A stretch of 64,000 nucleotides of DNA from Dastarcus helophoroides (taxonomy: Eukaryota > Arthropoda > Insecta > Coleoptera > Bothrideridae): the NCBI GenBank assembly GCA_028583605.1, contig CM053327.1, positions 15,115,629-15,179,628 of the forward strand, in the 5' to 3' direction. Of the stretch, positions 34,702 to 46,053 are shown piece after piece. Below the pieces are notes generated by a model, which was not told the DNA's origin, made no database searches, and was given only the letters and a program-made list of their open reading frames with translations. The translations under genes and the position numbers were made by a program. The first letter of the stretch is position 1. Each line of letters starts with the position of its first letter.

Positions 34702-36230
34702 TTATTTATAAGCACTAGACGTGCCTTTGATTGAGCCAGCCTCCCAGATGTCATCACCATAAAACCTAGGGTCACTTATTCTCAAAAAACATCTCTTGAC
34801 TCCATAGTAGTACATTGGGGACACTGTAAATTTAAGAGAAATTTGAACTTATGCATTTTCAACACAAATTACAGATAATGTGATAAAAATTTGAAATTTC
34901 GCCTTTTTGACAGGAACTCAAAATTTCCAGAAACAAGCTAAATGGAAAAAACTTCGGAAATCCTAACGTAAATCTTCATTTTTAAAGAAGAAAATTGAAA
35001 TTTCGAGATTAAAATCGTAATTCCACGATCAAAACTGACATTTCCAACATCTTATAAAAGTTTCTCGGAATTTCAACTAGCATGTCAACATTTCTAGATA
35101 AAACTTTAGTTTGGCCAAAAGGTAGCTTTCCTAGTAAAACTTGAAATGTCAGGTTTCAATTACAAATGTTTTAGTTATTTCAATTTTCTGATTTGAAATT
35201 TCATGAAAAATGTTAAAATTAGAATGTCTTAGAATACTACTTCTTGAATTTTTGGATATAAACTTGAAATAGAGAATTTAAAATTTTTTAAAATTTAAAT
35301 CCTAAACATCAAGTTTTTGAAAAAAGAAAATTGTCAAAAGAAAACAGTGATGTCCACTCATAATGAACCTACTTAATACGAATTTTTGCTTACAATGCAC
35401 CAATCTGTAACATATGAATGCTTAAAATACTCTTGTTATTTATCATTTAAACAAACTTCACTTATAATGAACCATTCAGTCCCTTGAGGTTCGTTATAAG
35501 CGAACACCACTGTATTGTATTGTGATAATTGTGAATCTTTGTTGTTTAATCAACATTTTATTTGATTTCTAAAATTAAGACTTGGATGCTATATAATATT
35601 GTAATAAAACTTGAAGAGTTATACATACATGTATAATAAATTAAAAATAATTCATACTTAAGTGTTAAAATTTTTAGTATAGTAGTATTTAGTCATTTTG
35701 TCATAGAGATTAACTAAAACTATTAAAATTTTGAACAACTTACGGAGCCTTTGAAGCAAAAAGAATGTGGTATACTCTGTAGTCCAGTTATAATTCCATC
35801 TACTGTCTTTGCGATCAACAAGTGTCCATATTTGAATAGACAAAGTAAATAAAAAATATACAATGCACAATACAATTGTTTTCCTAAATCTATCAAATAA
35901 AATCTCAATGAATCCCACCTGAAAAATTATCAGAATAAATAAAGGAAAATATTAAAAATGACATGTTTTACCTGGAAAACGTAGGTTGCAAAGAATGACA
36001 AAAATATTGCTGAAAATGATAAAACAATGCAAATATCTTGAAATCTGAAATAATCAGCATGTTGATGAGAAAATTCTACTTAAATTGGTGACTACATACA
36101 CAAACAAAATTAATGCTAATGCATTACTTATTCCAACGCAATATGCGAGAGTATTGATCATAAAATCCGTTAAGAGTAGTGTAGACTGTGCAGTTATTAA
36201 CACTTCATATCTTTTAGTAGTTAGCTTCAT
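34702..36230 (-). CDS. TMEM138: Transmembrane protein 138 (ciliary transition-zone protein)
   Basis: A small four-helix membrane protein needed for cilium assembly in vertebrates. Exons on the minus strand: 36100-36230, 35972-36044, 35744-35918 and 34702-34823. All have GT-AG borders and matching phases and give 166 residues (human 162). Exon 1 starts MKLTTKRYEVLITAQSTLLL. The first splice recreates LILFVFQDICIVLSF; exon 2 ends FATYVFQ; exon 3 has ILFDRFRKTIVLCIVYFLF and the RWNYNWTTEYTTFFLLQRL block; exon 4 has MYYYGVKRCFLRISDPRFYG before a tail unlike the human one. Order and spacing match TMEM138 throughout. In insects cilia are limited to sensory neurons and sperm, so expression there is expected. 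The last intron (920 bp) carries a small MITE. Confidence 0.88.
35345..35512. mobile_element. Small pogo-like MITE in TMEM138 intron 3
   Basis: 168 bp bounded by CAGTGATGTCCACTCATAAT and, inverted, CAGTGGTGTTCGCTTATAAC, followed in both arms by GAACCT. TA follows the right end; the left flank is AA, probably mutated. The ends are close to those of Tigger/pogo-type elements. No coding capacity. Confidence 0.75.
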
Positions 36231-36839
36231 AAGGCCAGAAAAATCACCTAATGTAGTTTAATATAGGAAAACTTTGTCCAATTTGGCGAAATTTAATTCT
36301 CGGCATTTCTTGAAGTAAGACCTTTAAATTTAATACTGGAGCTTACATAAATAATATTGCTGTAAATGTTCAGTAACAAAAGATCAGTTATAAAATATTC
36401 CTTGTTAAAAAATAGTTACCTAAATATCCAAAATGTTGATAGAAATTTACGATCTTCTCTTCAATAATAACTTCTGTTGAAGATTAAATTATTCATAAAA
36501 ACTAGTCAAAGATGTTAAAGAATAAATATTATTTGAAAATATACTAATTGTCACATCACTTTTCACCACACATCTGCTTTGACATTTAAAATATAATCAC
36601 AAGGTAGTTCAGATAACCCCGATAGGAAAATCAATATGACATTTAAGGAACACGGAAGCTAAATATTATAGAAATAATATTTGTTTCAATCTGAATTCGA
36701 CCTACACTGGGGCCCTCTATCTCTCTATACAGAAGCAGTCAATGATAACCCACATTACACTTACCAGTATCAGTATTGCCATGCGGTAATTACTGATTAC
36801 GGTATATGTACGGTAATTATTACAAATTTTCGATCCAAA

Positions 36840-37380
36840 ACCTAATGTTGTACCAAAAAATATCGTATTTTTTATCATGTCGCCATGAGGTCGTCGAGAG
36901 TGTGCGCATACTTTTAGGAAGGTGATCGCCGTTTAACTGTTGGTGAAATTAATGCTGCCTACAGCTATTGGATGAAGCAAAATGTGCATATCGGCGGGAG
37001 AGGCGCGAATTTTTTGTCAGAAATGTGATTTTGCTTCAAGACAATGCCCCCCCCACTCAGGCAATCTGACACATAAAAATTAAATGAAATGCATTGGGCA
37101 ACATTAGAACACCCTCCTTATAGTCCCGACTTATCACCATGCAATTATCATAGGTTTGGGTCACTGAAAGAAGCTCTAGGAGGTGAGCGATTCCACGATA
37201 ATGCTTCTGAGACATTTGTGGGCAATTGGCTGCAAACACGCCCCCCTTTTTTTATGATGGCATTGAAAACTTCCAATCCGTTGAGAAAAATACATAACAA
37301 AATCAGGCCATTATGTAGAAAAATAGTGAATAACTTTCATATGTACCAATAAATTTTTAAAAACAAATTTCGGTTCATAT
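36840..37380 (+). mobile_element. Internally deleted mariner remnant
   Basis: The plus strand reads RRLTVGEINA (HTH part), then after a deletion LQDNAPPTQA-like sequence in a shifted frame (CTTCAAGACAATGCCCC), then MHWATLEHPPYSPDLSPCNY, HRFGSLKEALGGERF and WLQTRPPFF. This is the C-terminal half of a mariner transposase with the HPPYSPDLSP block. Most of the region between the HTH and the second Asp is missing. TIRs could not be placed. Confidence 0.75.
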
Positions 37381-37984
37381 TTGATTTACCCTGTTATAAA
37401 TTTTATAAAGTAATCGATGAATTTTCTTTATGTATAGCTCCATAATTTACAACCCACTAAAAATTTGCTTCCTCTTGATTAGTAGACACTTTTTCATCGA
37501 TTTTAAATATTAATTTTAAATCATTTATTCGCAATTAGGCAGAACCGCAGTAATGGAAGTGGATGTATTCACTTTGATATCAATATAGGTTTAAATTCTA
37601 AGGACTATTTTAAGAAATATGTTTATTTTTTGTTTTTTATTGTATGCAAGATGCTCCCTAGAGTTGTTTTAAAATGTTTGTTAACTTTTCACATACACCT
37701 CTGTTTTTTTATAAAATCGGCAAAAGTGACATATCAACAAGTTTTTGCTTAATATTTTATTATTACTGCATAAAAATTTAACACCCTAAACACAGGTACA
37801 AGGAATTCATTATTCCCACCAAAAACTTTGTAAAAAATACCAGATTGAAAATAATATAAATATATTTATTATATGAAAAATACAGTAATAGCAATTAATT
37901 AATATATAAAATATTCTAAAAATTAAATAATAATAATATACAATAGTCTTTAGATGTTAGATTATATAATCAGTATGTTTGTTT

Positions 37985-40900
37985 CTAATCAGTTGCTATA
38001 TCACTTGTACTGGATTCTTCAATAATTAAAGTACTCTGACATTTAGGACATGTAATTTTGTCATACTGCATTTGAGAGTTGTTCAGAGTAAACTTATAAG
38101 AACATTTCATACACTGATACATTTTATTAATTTTGGGGCCTTGCTTTTTAATAATGTTGTTAATAAGAGAATGCAATTTCACACAATCTTCTTCTTGCAT
38201 CTCATAAATTCTTTGCTTCTTATACTTTGGCAAAGTATCAAAATCAATTTTAATTTTGGTATGATCTCCATTCACAAATTCACATTTCAGTATTGTACTA
38301 TTGACCCACTGAACTCTTTCCTTACTAGTTGTACATTCATTTTCCGATATAGCATTCTTTGTAACGACCACGAAAATCTCTTCAACTTCCCCTAATATCT
38401 TGGCCAAATAGATATTTTCTTCCCCACTAACATCTATGTCATCATCTTCTTCAGATGAGTTTTCTTCACCAACAGTGTTGCTATTATAGATGCTTTCTAA
38501 AGCAGCTTCTTTTATTACTTCTTCTTCGGGTAAAACATTAGTGTTATTGGCTGTGGCCGAAGATTGTGTAGTTTCTTTGAAGCTAGCTTGTTTGCTAGAG
38601 CTAGTAAGATCCTTGAAATCGGCAAAATTTACTGATGTATCCGGCGTCCAATAATTACTAGCTTCCGCAATATCTTCCTCTCCGCTGTATCGATAAAAAT
38701 TAAGCCACTTCTCCTTATGTTGCTGAATTAATGACTGAATGTGTTCCTTCACTTCTAAATGATCCAAAGAACTGTAGGATTCAGGTAGCGGCGAATAAGT
38801 CTTATTAGCAGTCTTATCGTCTTCAATTTGAACATTCCTCACTTTCTTCAGTCTGTCAATTGACGTAATCATAAGATTTTCATTGCTTTGTCTACTTTCG
38901 GAAGTTCTACCAGGTCGTCTATTCTGCAACAGTGGATGATAGGTGCCGATAGCTTTCATATCTGATTTTTCTAACGGTTGGCCGTTTAGTACAAATTTTT
39001 TTGCATCTACTTGCGAATGTAGGTATGATGCAGCACTGTGTGAATGATTAGGATAATAAGCTATTGGATTATCTCTTAAATTCAATAATTGGAGAGTGGC
39101 CAAATGCGACAAAGAAATTAATGCACTGTTCTCCATTAAAAAATTGTTGCTTAGGTCCAATTCGCACAAATTATAGAGATACTGAATTCCTGTAATGTCT
39201 TCAAGTAGATTATGGCTGGCGTTTAGGACCTGAAAATTAAAGATAAAATTTCAAGCCTTTAAAATCAAAATATTATTGGTTTATATTCTTAATGCGTAGT
39301 AGTGCGAATTTTCTCTTAATTTCATATAGGTTTGTCGCGAATTTCTAATAACACTTTTAACTCCATCAGGTACGTCAATGATGGTCTTAATGATGATGGA
39401 TTAAATTTTAAATTCGAAAACCTAAAATATTTTTATTCTAAAGTTCGAGTTCTCTTAATTTTGAATTTTTTCTAGAAGTTTAAACTGGAAAATTTATTTC
39501 TATCAACTTTAAAACTGAAATTGCGGGTTAAATTTCGAAATATTTTTAAACATTTTGAGTTCTTCCCAAAAATTTGACTTTTTTTATTTCACTGCATAAA
39601 TGTAAAATTTTTTTGGCTAAGCTGAAGTTTCGCTCGATTTATACAATTTATATTAAACAAACGCCTACATATTTGGAGAAAAAGCTAACTAATTTAATGT
39701 TATTTTGTTTTTTATCAATAATAAAAAATTAATCAAGATTTAAAAAATGTCTATATTTTGAGATTAAAGTGGTAAAAAAAGTCAAACATAAAAAAATCGA
39801 AATTTTAAGTTTTAAATTTGAGATTTCCGAAAAAAATTACGCTTTCGAATTTACAGTTACTCAAAATTAAAGAAAAATAGAAAGATTCTGGGATTATATT
39901 CAAAATTTTGGAAATAATTTTCTAGAAGTCCCAATTTTGAGTTTACAATCAAATATCAGGTAAAAAAATTGAAACCGTCAAGTCAACGTTGGAAAAATCG
40001 AATTTCGAGAAAACTTCAAAATTTATATAAAAATGTATCAATATTTTAATCTTAATTTGGGACATTAAAAGTCAAAATGTTAAAAAATACGAAATATGTT
40101 TTCTACAATACTTTGTCTTAATGTGGCTAGATAAAATCAAAATTTTAAATCCAATTTGAAAACTTTAGAGGAAAAATATAAACAAGTTTAAAATCGGAAT
40201 TCTTAGAAATTGAGATTTTGAAAAAACTTGAAATTTTTAGAGATTAAAATTAAAAATTTGGGAAAAAAATTAAATTTCAAATATAAAACTGAAATTTTTG
40301 GAAAATTAAAAATTTAAATTGTTTAGCAGAGACCAATTTTTACAAAATAAAAATAATTCCACGAATATACAAGAAACTTACCTGCAATCTGCTACAAATT
40401 TGTCCTGTAAAAGAGGGCAACTTTAAAAATTTATTGTAAGAAATATTCAAATATTTTAAATTTGTCAAATAACTTATTTCATCAGCTTCGGTTATTTCAT
40501 TATGGCTAATATCTAAAGTGTGCAGCCAAGGAGTTAATTCCAAACTAGAATCTAATGACTTCAATTTATTATATGGCAACACAAGTTCTTTAAGTTCATT
40601 CCAAACGTATCTTGAACTGCAATCTCCACCACAAGTATCCAGTAAGGCGTTCAAAGTTTTTAAACATCGGTTGCAGATGAGTTTCTGTACGTGTTCTCTC
40701 ATTGCTTGTATTCCGAGTATTCCGTTTATATCAACTTTATTTATCTCTAAAACTTTTAGATGTTTAAAGTCGGAAATATCCACAGGTCTATCAACATCGA
40801 TGACATCATTTATCAATTTTAAATAAGCAGTATTCTGTATTAGCTTGTATATGAGTTGGATATTTTGGACAACCTCATCAGAATTACTTTCAATAAGACC

Positions 40901-41068
40901 TATACATGTTGGATTAGATATAGAGATTTGTTTTATGTGTTCCTGTATTAACTTATTGGCTTCATTCAGTACATGCGTCGTTAAAGATACTTTTTTAATA
41001 CCATCAGAGAGATAAACTTCGTTGCCTTTTAATACCGATGCCAGTTTTTGCAATTCCATTTTTTCCAT
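37985..41068 (-). CDS. STK11IP: Leucine-rich repeat protein, STK11/LKB1-interacting protein-like
   Basis: Two exons on the minus strand, 40382-41068 and 37985-39229 (intron 1.15 kb, phase 0), give 643 residues. The N-terminal region (LASVLKGNEVYLSDGIKKVS) is followed by LRRs: LKVLEINKVDI, LKELVLPYNKLKSLDSSL, LHTLDISHNEI, LKYLNISYNKF, LQVLNASHNLL, LCELDLSNNFL, LQLLNLRDNPI. The splice joins RLQ to VLN inside an LRR. Then come a basic linker, an acidic stretch (EENSSEEDDDIDVSGEEN) and a C-terminal CxxC..CxxC zinc ribbon (YQCMKCSYKF .. ITCPKCQSTL). The N-terminal layout, with VLPYN and SL..TPWL before the LRRs, is that of STK11IP, which binds the kinase LKB1 in mammals. Nischarin, which shares such LRRs, is the main alternative, but no PX domain is seen. 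It is shorter than human STK11IP (about 1,090). A poly(A) signal (complement TTTATT) lies at 37865. Confidence 0.75.
39390..40330. repeat. Degenerate repeat filling the STK11IP intron
   Basis: Words such as GAAATTTTTAG, TTGAAATTTTTAGAG, AAATTTGAGATTTCCG and GAATTTCGAGAAAACTTC repeat across most of the intron. This is the same loose pattern as the intergenic blocks, so the repeat is not excluded from transcribed DNA. Confidence 0.55.
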
Positions 41069-41363
41069 AGTGTTGAAGATTTACCAAATGCTTTGAACAT
41101 ACATATCGGATAGTTTGAGGCAAAATAAAAAAAAAACACTAAAACTAACTCCACTTCTACAGATTATAATAAAATTAATTTAATGTAATGTGTGAATGTT
41201 TATCAATATGTTAATTAAATATTTACATTACACAAAAATTGAGATAACATAACCTACATAGGGATAATTCATTTTAACTACTGCAGTAGGCACAAAACAC
41301 TGGTTTGTGAGGAAGTAGAACGAATTAGCTACATAAAAGGATACGTTCGGAAACAACATATAG

Positions 41364-41395
41364 TCCATTTCAGATAAATCTGCATAAGAGTAGGC
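41364..41395. repeat. Solo terminus of the CCATTTCAGATAAA inverted-repeat family
   Basis: CCATTTCAGATAAATCTGCA followed by TAAGAGTAGGC matches the terminal repeats of the elements at 44847-45284 and 47604-48619. No partner end was found nearby. Confidence 0.6.
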
Positions 41396-41910
41396 TGAGG
41401 ACCACAAAGAGGTTTTATAACTAGAGACGACACGCAGGCTATTTTCTGTAGTTGATGTTGTAGGCAACATATCGTGCGGGTACGCTCTCTCAATCAAAAC
41501 ATTGTACAGTACCTGACTGGCCCAATAGAATAGCTTATTAAAATCAATCAGAACTTTGTTATTCAGTCCTAACTATATTTTTTTTTGCAAAAACTCATCT
41601 GCTTAACATCATGAAATATTTTTAAAATAAAAAATTGTTCCAAAACTAATGTTGATAAATTGAATCCATAATTATTGTCCTAATACTGATCGTATAAATG
41701 ATTTTCTAATAAATCAAAGATTTCCAAATTGATATTGCCTAATGTAACTAATATCTATTATTGGAGCATATTACTTTTTTAAATAAATCAGACGTTTTCG
41801 TTGCAAATCTAAATTATTGTTTTTCAGCAACTTGGCAAAGATTTATGTAATAAATTTTGAAGCGTTGGGTGACTTTTCTGATTGAATAAGTGGCAAAATA
41901 CCCACAAGAA

Positions 41911-42108
41911 AAAAAGTAAATGAGAGTTTCTTTTTTACACATCAGGAAAAATTTAATATTTTTCAATAAAAAAATTACAGAAATTAGGAAAATCTTATAT
42001 TGCTGGCTAAAAAAGTAAATGAGAGTTTCTTTTTTACACATCAGGAAAAATTTAATATTTTTCAATAAAAAAATTACAGAAATTAGGAAAATCTTATATT
42101 GCTGGCTA
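41911..42108. repeat. Two-copy 99-bp tandem duplication
   Basis: GTAAATGAGAGTTTCTTTTT at 41916 recurs at 42015, and the following bases down to TTATATTGCTGGCTA are essentially identical. This points to a recent tandem duplication, or an assembly artefact. Confidence 0.9.
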
Positions 42109-42139
42109 GAGAATTAAAAATCCTTTCAGATGTGCTATA

Positions 42140-42700
42140 GTAAGCGTCGTTGTTCTATTTAAAAATTTTAAATGGTATCTGTCACTTCAAGGGGGCTGAA
42201 AGAGGAGATATCAAATTAGGCTTGAAAAAAACGTCATGTTAGATTTAAAATTAAACGTCATACAGGATTTTACTGATAAATTGCAGATAAAGGAAAAAAG
42301 TATATTTTTTCTGATATGTAAAAAGGAAATCCTTTTTACTTCTTCCTTCGTGTTGGATATTTTGCCATCCGCGTATCAGAAAAAAGGAATACATTCAAAT
42401 TGAATAAGTATGACACAAAATCAATTAGAAAAGTCAGATTTCACAGATATTTGATACATGAGCATAATTGAGATACATTTCAAACACATTTTAAAATTGT
42501 CAGATTTAATTTTCTCAACGAATATTAATAAAATTCAAAAAAACTTTGCTGAATAAATAATTAAAATCGCTTCCAAATGACCTATCAAGCACACTCTCGT
42601 TCAATTTAAAAATCTCAAAGGGGTAATTGTCACTTCAAGGATGTTAAAGAGAAAAGGATAAAACTATGCTCAAAAAATTTTATTTTAGAATTCAGTATTG
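42140..42700. repeat. Diverged direct repeat, about 450-bp spacing
   Basis: ATTTAAAAATTTTAAATGG..CTGTCACTTCAAGG near 42155 is repeated as ATTTAAAAATCTCAAAGGGG..TTGTCACTTCAAGG near 42605, with GAAAGAGGAGATA/AAAGAGAAAAGGATA following. Much older than the 99-bp duplication next to it. Nature unknown. Confidence 0.5.
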
Positions 42701-43202
42701 ACCTGCTCATAAATTTTAAATTACGTAAATAATGAATTGATGCCTTAATTTTAGACCTCATTGTATAAAAAAAGCTTACTGACTAATATGGCCCTTTTTT
42801 GGTCTGATATAGCATTTTTCCATCCACATCAATTCTTTTACTAGTAGGCTAATTGAAATAGACAGTTTTTGAAAGCATTCGATGTGAATACGACCCTGTA
42901 TTCTACTCAATAAACGATCTTGAATACGCTTCTCTTTGAAGTATACGAATTATTTTAAAAATACCTCTTTTTACTAACAATTAACGCTATGAACTACTTT
43001 TAATCACTATGCTGCCTAATGAACACTTGACTTAAACTCATTAAAGCTGCAATTAACGACAAAATTGCAAAAAACAATCTTTGTCTGTCAAAATTCATAT
43101 TGATAAACATCTTTCCTCTCACTCCAATAATAACGACTCGCAAGTTTGTTTATTGTCGTTTCTAGTTTATATTCACTCTATGGTGGACCAGGCGTCGGAC
43201 AT

Positions 43203-43505
43203 CATATATGTAATACTTCTATATGGCGTGTTTTGTACCTTCGATTGTGTTCAAAAGGTGCGATGGATATATATGTTTGTCTTTTTGGAGGACAGAATTT
43301 ATTAACCAATCCCGCTTCTCGTCAGTTATCTTTGTTGTCATTCATTTATTAGTGTTCCCACCCATCTTGTCATCTGTTCCCGCTATAAATGAATGAATGC
43401 TTGTTCTCCAAAGAGTACGACATATACCTTCATCTCATCTTTTTGACAACGCATTTTGTAGTGGCGATTATTCACAACACGCCATATAGAAGTATTACAT
43501 ATATG
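43203..43505. mobile_element. hAT-type MITE, copy 1 (303 bp), 8-bp target duplication
   Basis: It begins CATATATGTAATACTTCTAT followed by ATGGCGTGTT and ends with the inverted sequence. TCGGACAT flanks it on both sides (43195-43202, 43506-43513). An 8-bp duplication and ends CA...TG are hAT traits. Copy 2 at 47630-48248 shares both ends and has about 310 extra internal bases. Confidence 0.88.
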
Positions 43506-43529
43506 TCGGACATAGAGATGGGCCAATTT

Positions 43530-43800
43530 GGAAATATTTCAAATCGAGTTCACTGGTTTGAAAATTCACGCAAATCGGTTTCGAACCGAGTTAGCCAAAC
43601 CGAGTTGGCACAGTTTTAAATCGAGCTGACATAATTCAAACCGATTTGAACCGGTCTGAAAATTCACGCAAATCGGTTTCCAATCAAGTTATCCAAACCG
43701 ATTTAGCACAATTTCAAATCGAGTTACCCAGGCCGATTTACTATTAAACAAAGTTAGAGCCCGTTCCGCCGATTTAAACCTAGTTAGCTCGAGTTAAGTA
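43530..43800. repeat. AAACCGATTT-type tandem repeats within a ~98-bp duplication
   Basis: AAAATTCACGCAAATCGGTT at 43561 recurs at 43659. Each copy contains several variants of a 12-14-base word (AACCGAGTTAGCC, AATCGAGTTCAC, AACCGATTTGAACC), a nested minisatellite. Similar words continue to about 43850 (CTAGTTAGCTCGAGTTAAG). Confidence 0.75.
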
Positions 43801-43859
43801 AACTAGAATTAAATCGGTTTTATAAATCGACTTAACTAGTTATTCCTCTAGCAAACGCA

Positions 43860-44840
43860 GTACGCAGTCTCCTTATATTAATTATTCTTTTTTTGTTTAT
43901 ATTCTATGGCGATAGCCGATAGTCTCAAACACGGTATATTCTCCATTACCCCATTATGCTTTCAATAAAAAATGTCACACACTTTTTGTATCACTTTTGT
44001 TTCTCCTAAATTTAATACCTCGCTATGGCACTGGAGTCACCTAAACTCTTAACTACTAACATTTTTGCATCTACGCACCCCTTGTCAAAAAAGTACCAGC
44101 CGCCATACGTAATAGGCTGTGGCATGACCTGAATTTTCAAAAATATTTGTCATCTATGTATAGTTGTCATTTGTTGTCATTTCACCAAATTTATTAGCTG
44201 ACCATACACCAGAGGAGTATTAGACGAATTGGATATGGCGCAATTAACTTTGCGTTAATAGACAGGGCCGAGCCACAGACTAATCGGCAGATTTTATCTT
44301 GCACAGACTAAATGCGTCAGTTAGGGGCTGTCAAAGGATTTGATTCCTTCTGAATTGGACATCTTTCAATTAAAAATGCTAAATCTCGGATGCATGCAGA
44401 CATACTGCGAGTCGAGTCCAATTCATTCAAACAAAAGTGACGAATATTAGCCCACTGAGGTGAAGTTTTTAACTGACGGATTTAATTGGAGGTTATAATA
44501 TGTGTCCAGATATGTACGTTAGCGGCTAGCATCATATTTGGTAGGTAACGAGCCAAGTGCCCAGATATATCTTTACGGTTTATTAATTTTATTTAATATT
44601 TCTGCAACCAAGTTTGGAAAAATTTAAATTTTTATTGAAAGTTGACAATATTCAGAAACATTTTTTGAAATATGACTGCGTGATATCTAACTTTATTCAA
44701 AACGTCACCTCATGACAGTCGACAAAAAATAGGTTAGGGTATTTACAGAATAGGTCACTTTTGTTTATATATGTATAAACGTTCACTTATAATGTCATTA
44801 TCTATTTGGTGCATAATAATCTGTGTTCTATGCTTATAAC
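43860..44840. other. Intergenic DNA, no gene seen
   Basis: Around 44240-44480 the composition is more even (GACAGGGCCGAGCCACAGAC), without a recognisable product. Nothing else supported. Confidence 0.4.
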
Positions 44841-44846
44841 TTATGT

Positions 44847-45284
44847 CCATTTTAGATAAATAGGCATTAGAGTAGGCACTGAACTTTTAATTTTGTAGTG
44901 GCAACAACAAAAATGTAGTAACATTTAGACATGGTCGCATAACAGCGCTTTGCCATTTCTTAATCGTGTTCTGTATTCTTAAAATCCTAACCTAAATATC
45001 ATTAAATATTTTGATTTGTTATCGGTTGTTTTAAGAGTGATTATTTTATATTTTATGTCAATTTCTCTTGAAAATCATTAAATTGCTAATAATAGTCGTA
45101 AAAATAATATCGATAACATTTACTCCGATCATTTATGCGAAACAACTCCGAAAATATAGGCAACACATTACGCACCGAAATGTTTGCGCGTGAAGCTAGC
45201 TTTAAGTCTGTGGATTTTATTTAGTAACTTATCTAGTTTAATTTTACTTCACGGCCTACTCTTAGGCACATTTATCTGAAATGG
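44847..45284. mobile_element. Inverted-repeat element, CCATTTYAGATAAA family (438 bp)
   Basis: The left end CCATTTTAGATAAATAGGCA/TTAGAGTAGGC and the right end GGCCTACTCTTAGGCACATT/TATCTGAAATGG are inverted copies. The interior (TGAACTTTTAATTTTGTAGTGGCAAC .. TTTTGATTTGTTATCGGTTG .. AATATAGGCAACACATTA) matches the element at 47604-48619. Non-coding MITE; no clear target duplication. It ends about 150 bp before the CCDC12 start codon and may overlap its promoter. Confidence 0.75.
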
Positions 45285-45435
45285 ATTATATGGGAGATTA
45301 CATTGGATGTAGTTCATATGTAATGTAATCATAAGTAGACCATTTAAATTTGAAGCCTAACCTCATTTAAGTAACTTTGTAAATAGATCAGCAAGAAGTG
45401 AAATATTATATGTTTCGTGAAAATAATCAGTAGAA

Positions 45436-45926
45436 ATGACAACGGAACTTTCAGCACTTGAAAAAGAAGCATTAAAACGCAAAGAAAAATTGAAAGAATT
45501 AAAAAGAAAGCGGGAAACTGATGATAACCCTAAAATTTCAAATGATCTAGAAACACTACCAAAGTAAGTTATACTGCATAATTATGGACAATCAAATAAA
45601 TTAAATGTTTTAGGCCCAAATTTCGAAGTTATAAACCACAAAATGACGAGTTAACAGACAAAATTTTGCAAGAGGCAAAACCTGGAGATGTAACTGCAGA
45701 GGTAAAGGATCAGTTGGAATTTGCAAAGAAAGGGATGGACATTGAAGAGCTGGATATAGCCACATTGGCTCCAAGGAAACAAGACTGGGATTTAAAGAGA
45801 GATATTTCAAAAAAGCTGGAATATTTAGAGAAACAGACACAAAAAGCTATTGCAGAGCTAATAAGAGAAGAACTCAACAAGAGGAAAAACTTAGCTGAAG
45901 TTGCAAACATGGAAATGCCAAATTAA
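45436..45926 (+). CDS. CCDC12: Coiled-coil domain-containing protein 12 (cwf18-type splicing factor)
   Basis: A small spliceosome-associated protein of the cwf18 family. Two exons, 45436-45563 and 45614-45926, with a 50-bp GT-AG intron, give 146 residues (human 166). It opens MTTELSALEKEALKRKEKLK, a charged helix. The splice restores LPKPKFRSYKP, matching the family's LR.Y.P. The diagnostic blocks follow: LDIATLAPRKQDWDLKRDIS, then KKLEYLEKQTQKAIAELIRE, a coiled coil. No frame break. AATAAA at 45965-45970 is the likely poly(A) signal. It converges with HAUS6, whose stop is 127 bases away. Confidence 0.93.
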
Positions 45927-46053
45927 AAACAACAAGTAAATTTAAGTGTAATATGTAATATAGTAATAAATATAATTAAAGTTTAGGGCAGTTTTATTAA
46001 TACTTTTAAGTTTATTACATATAGCTTAAAATAAATGTTTGTTTCTTTTGGGA

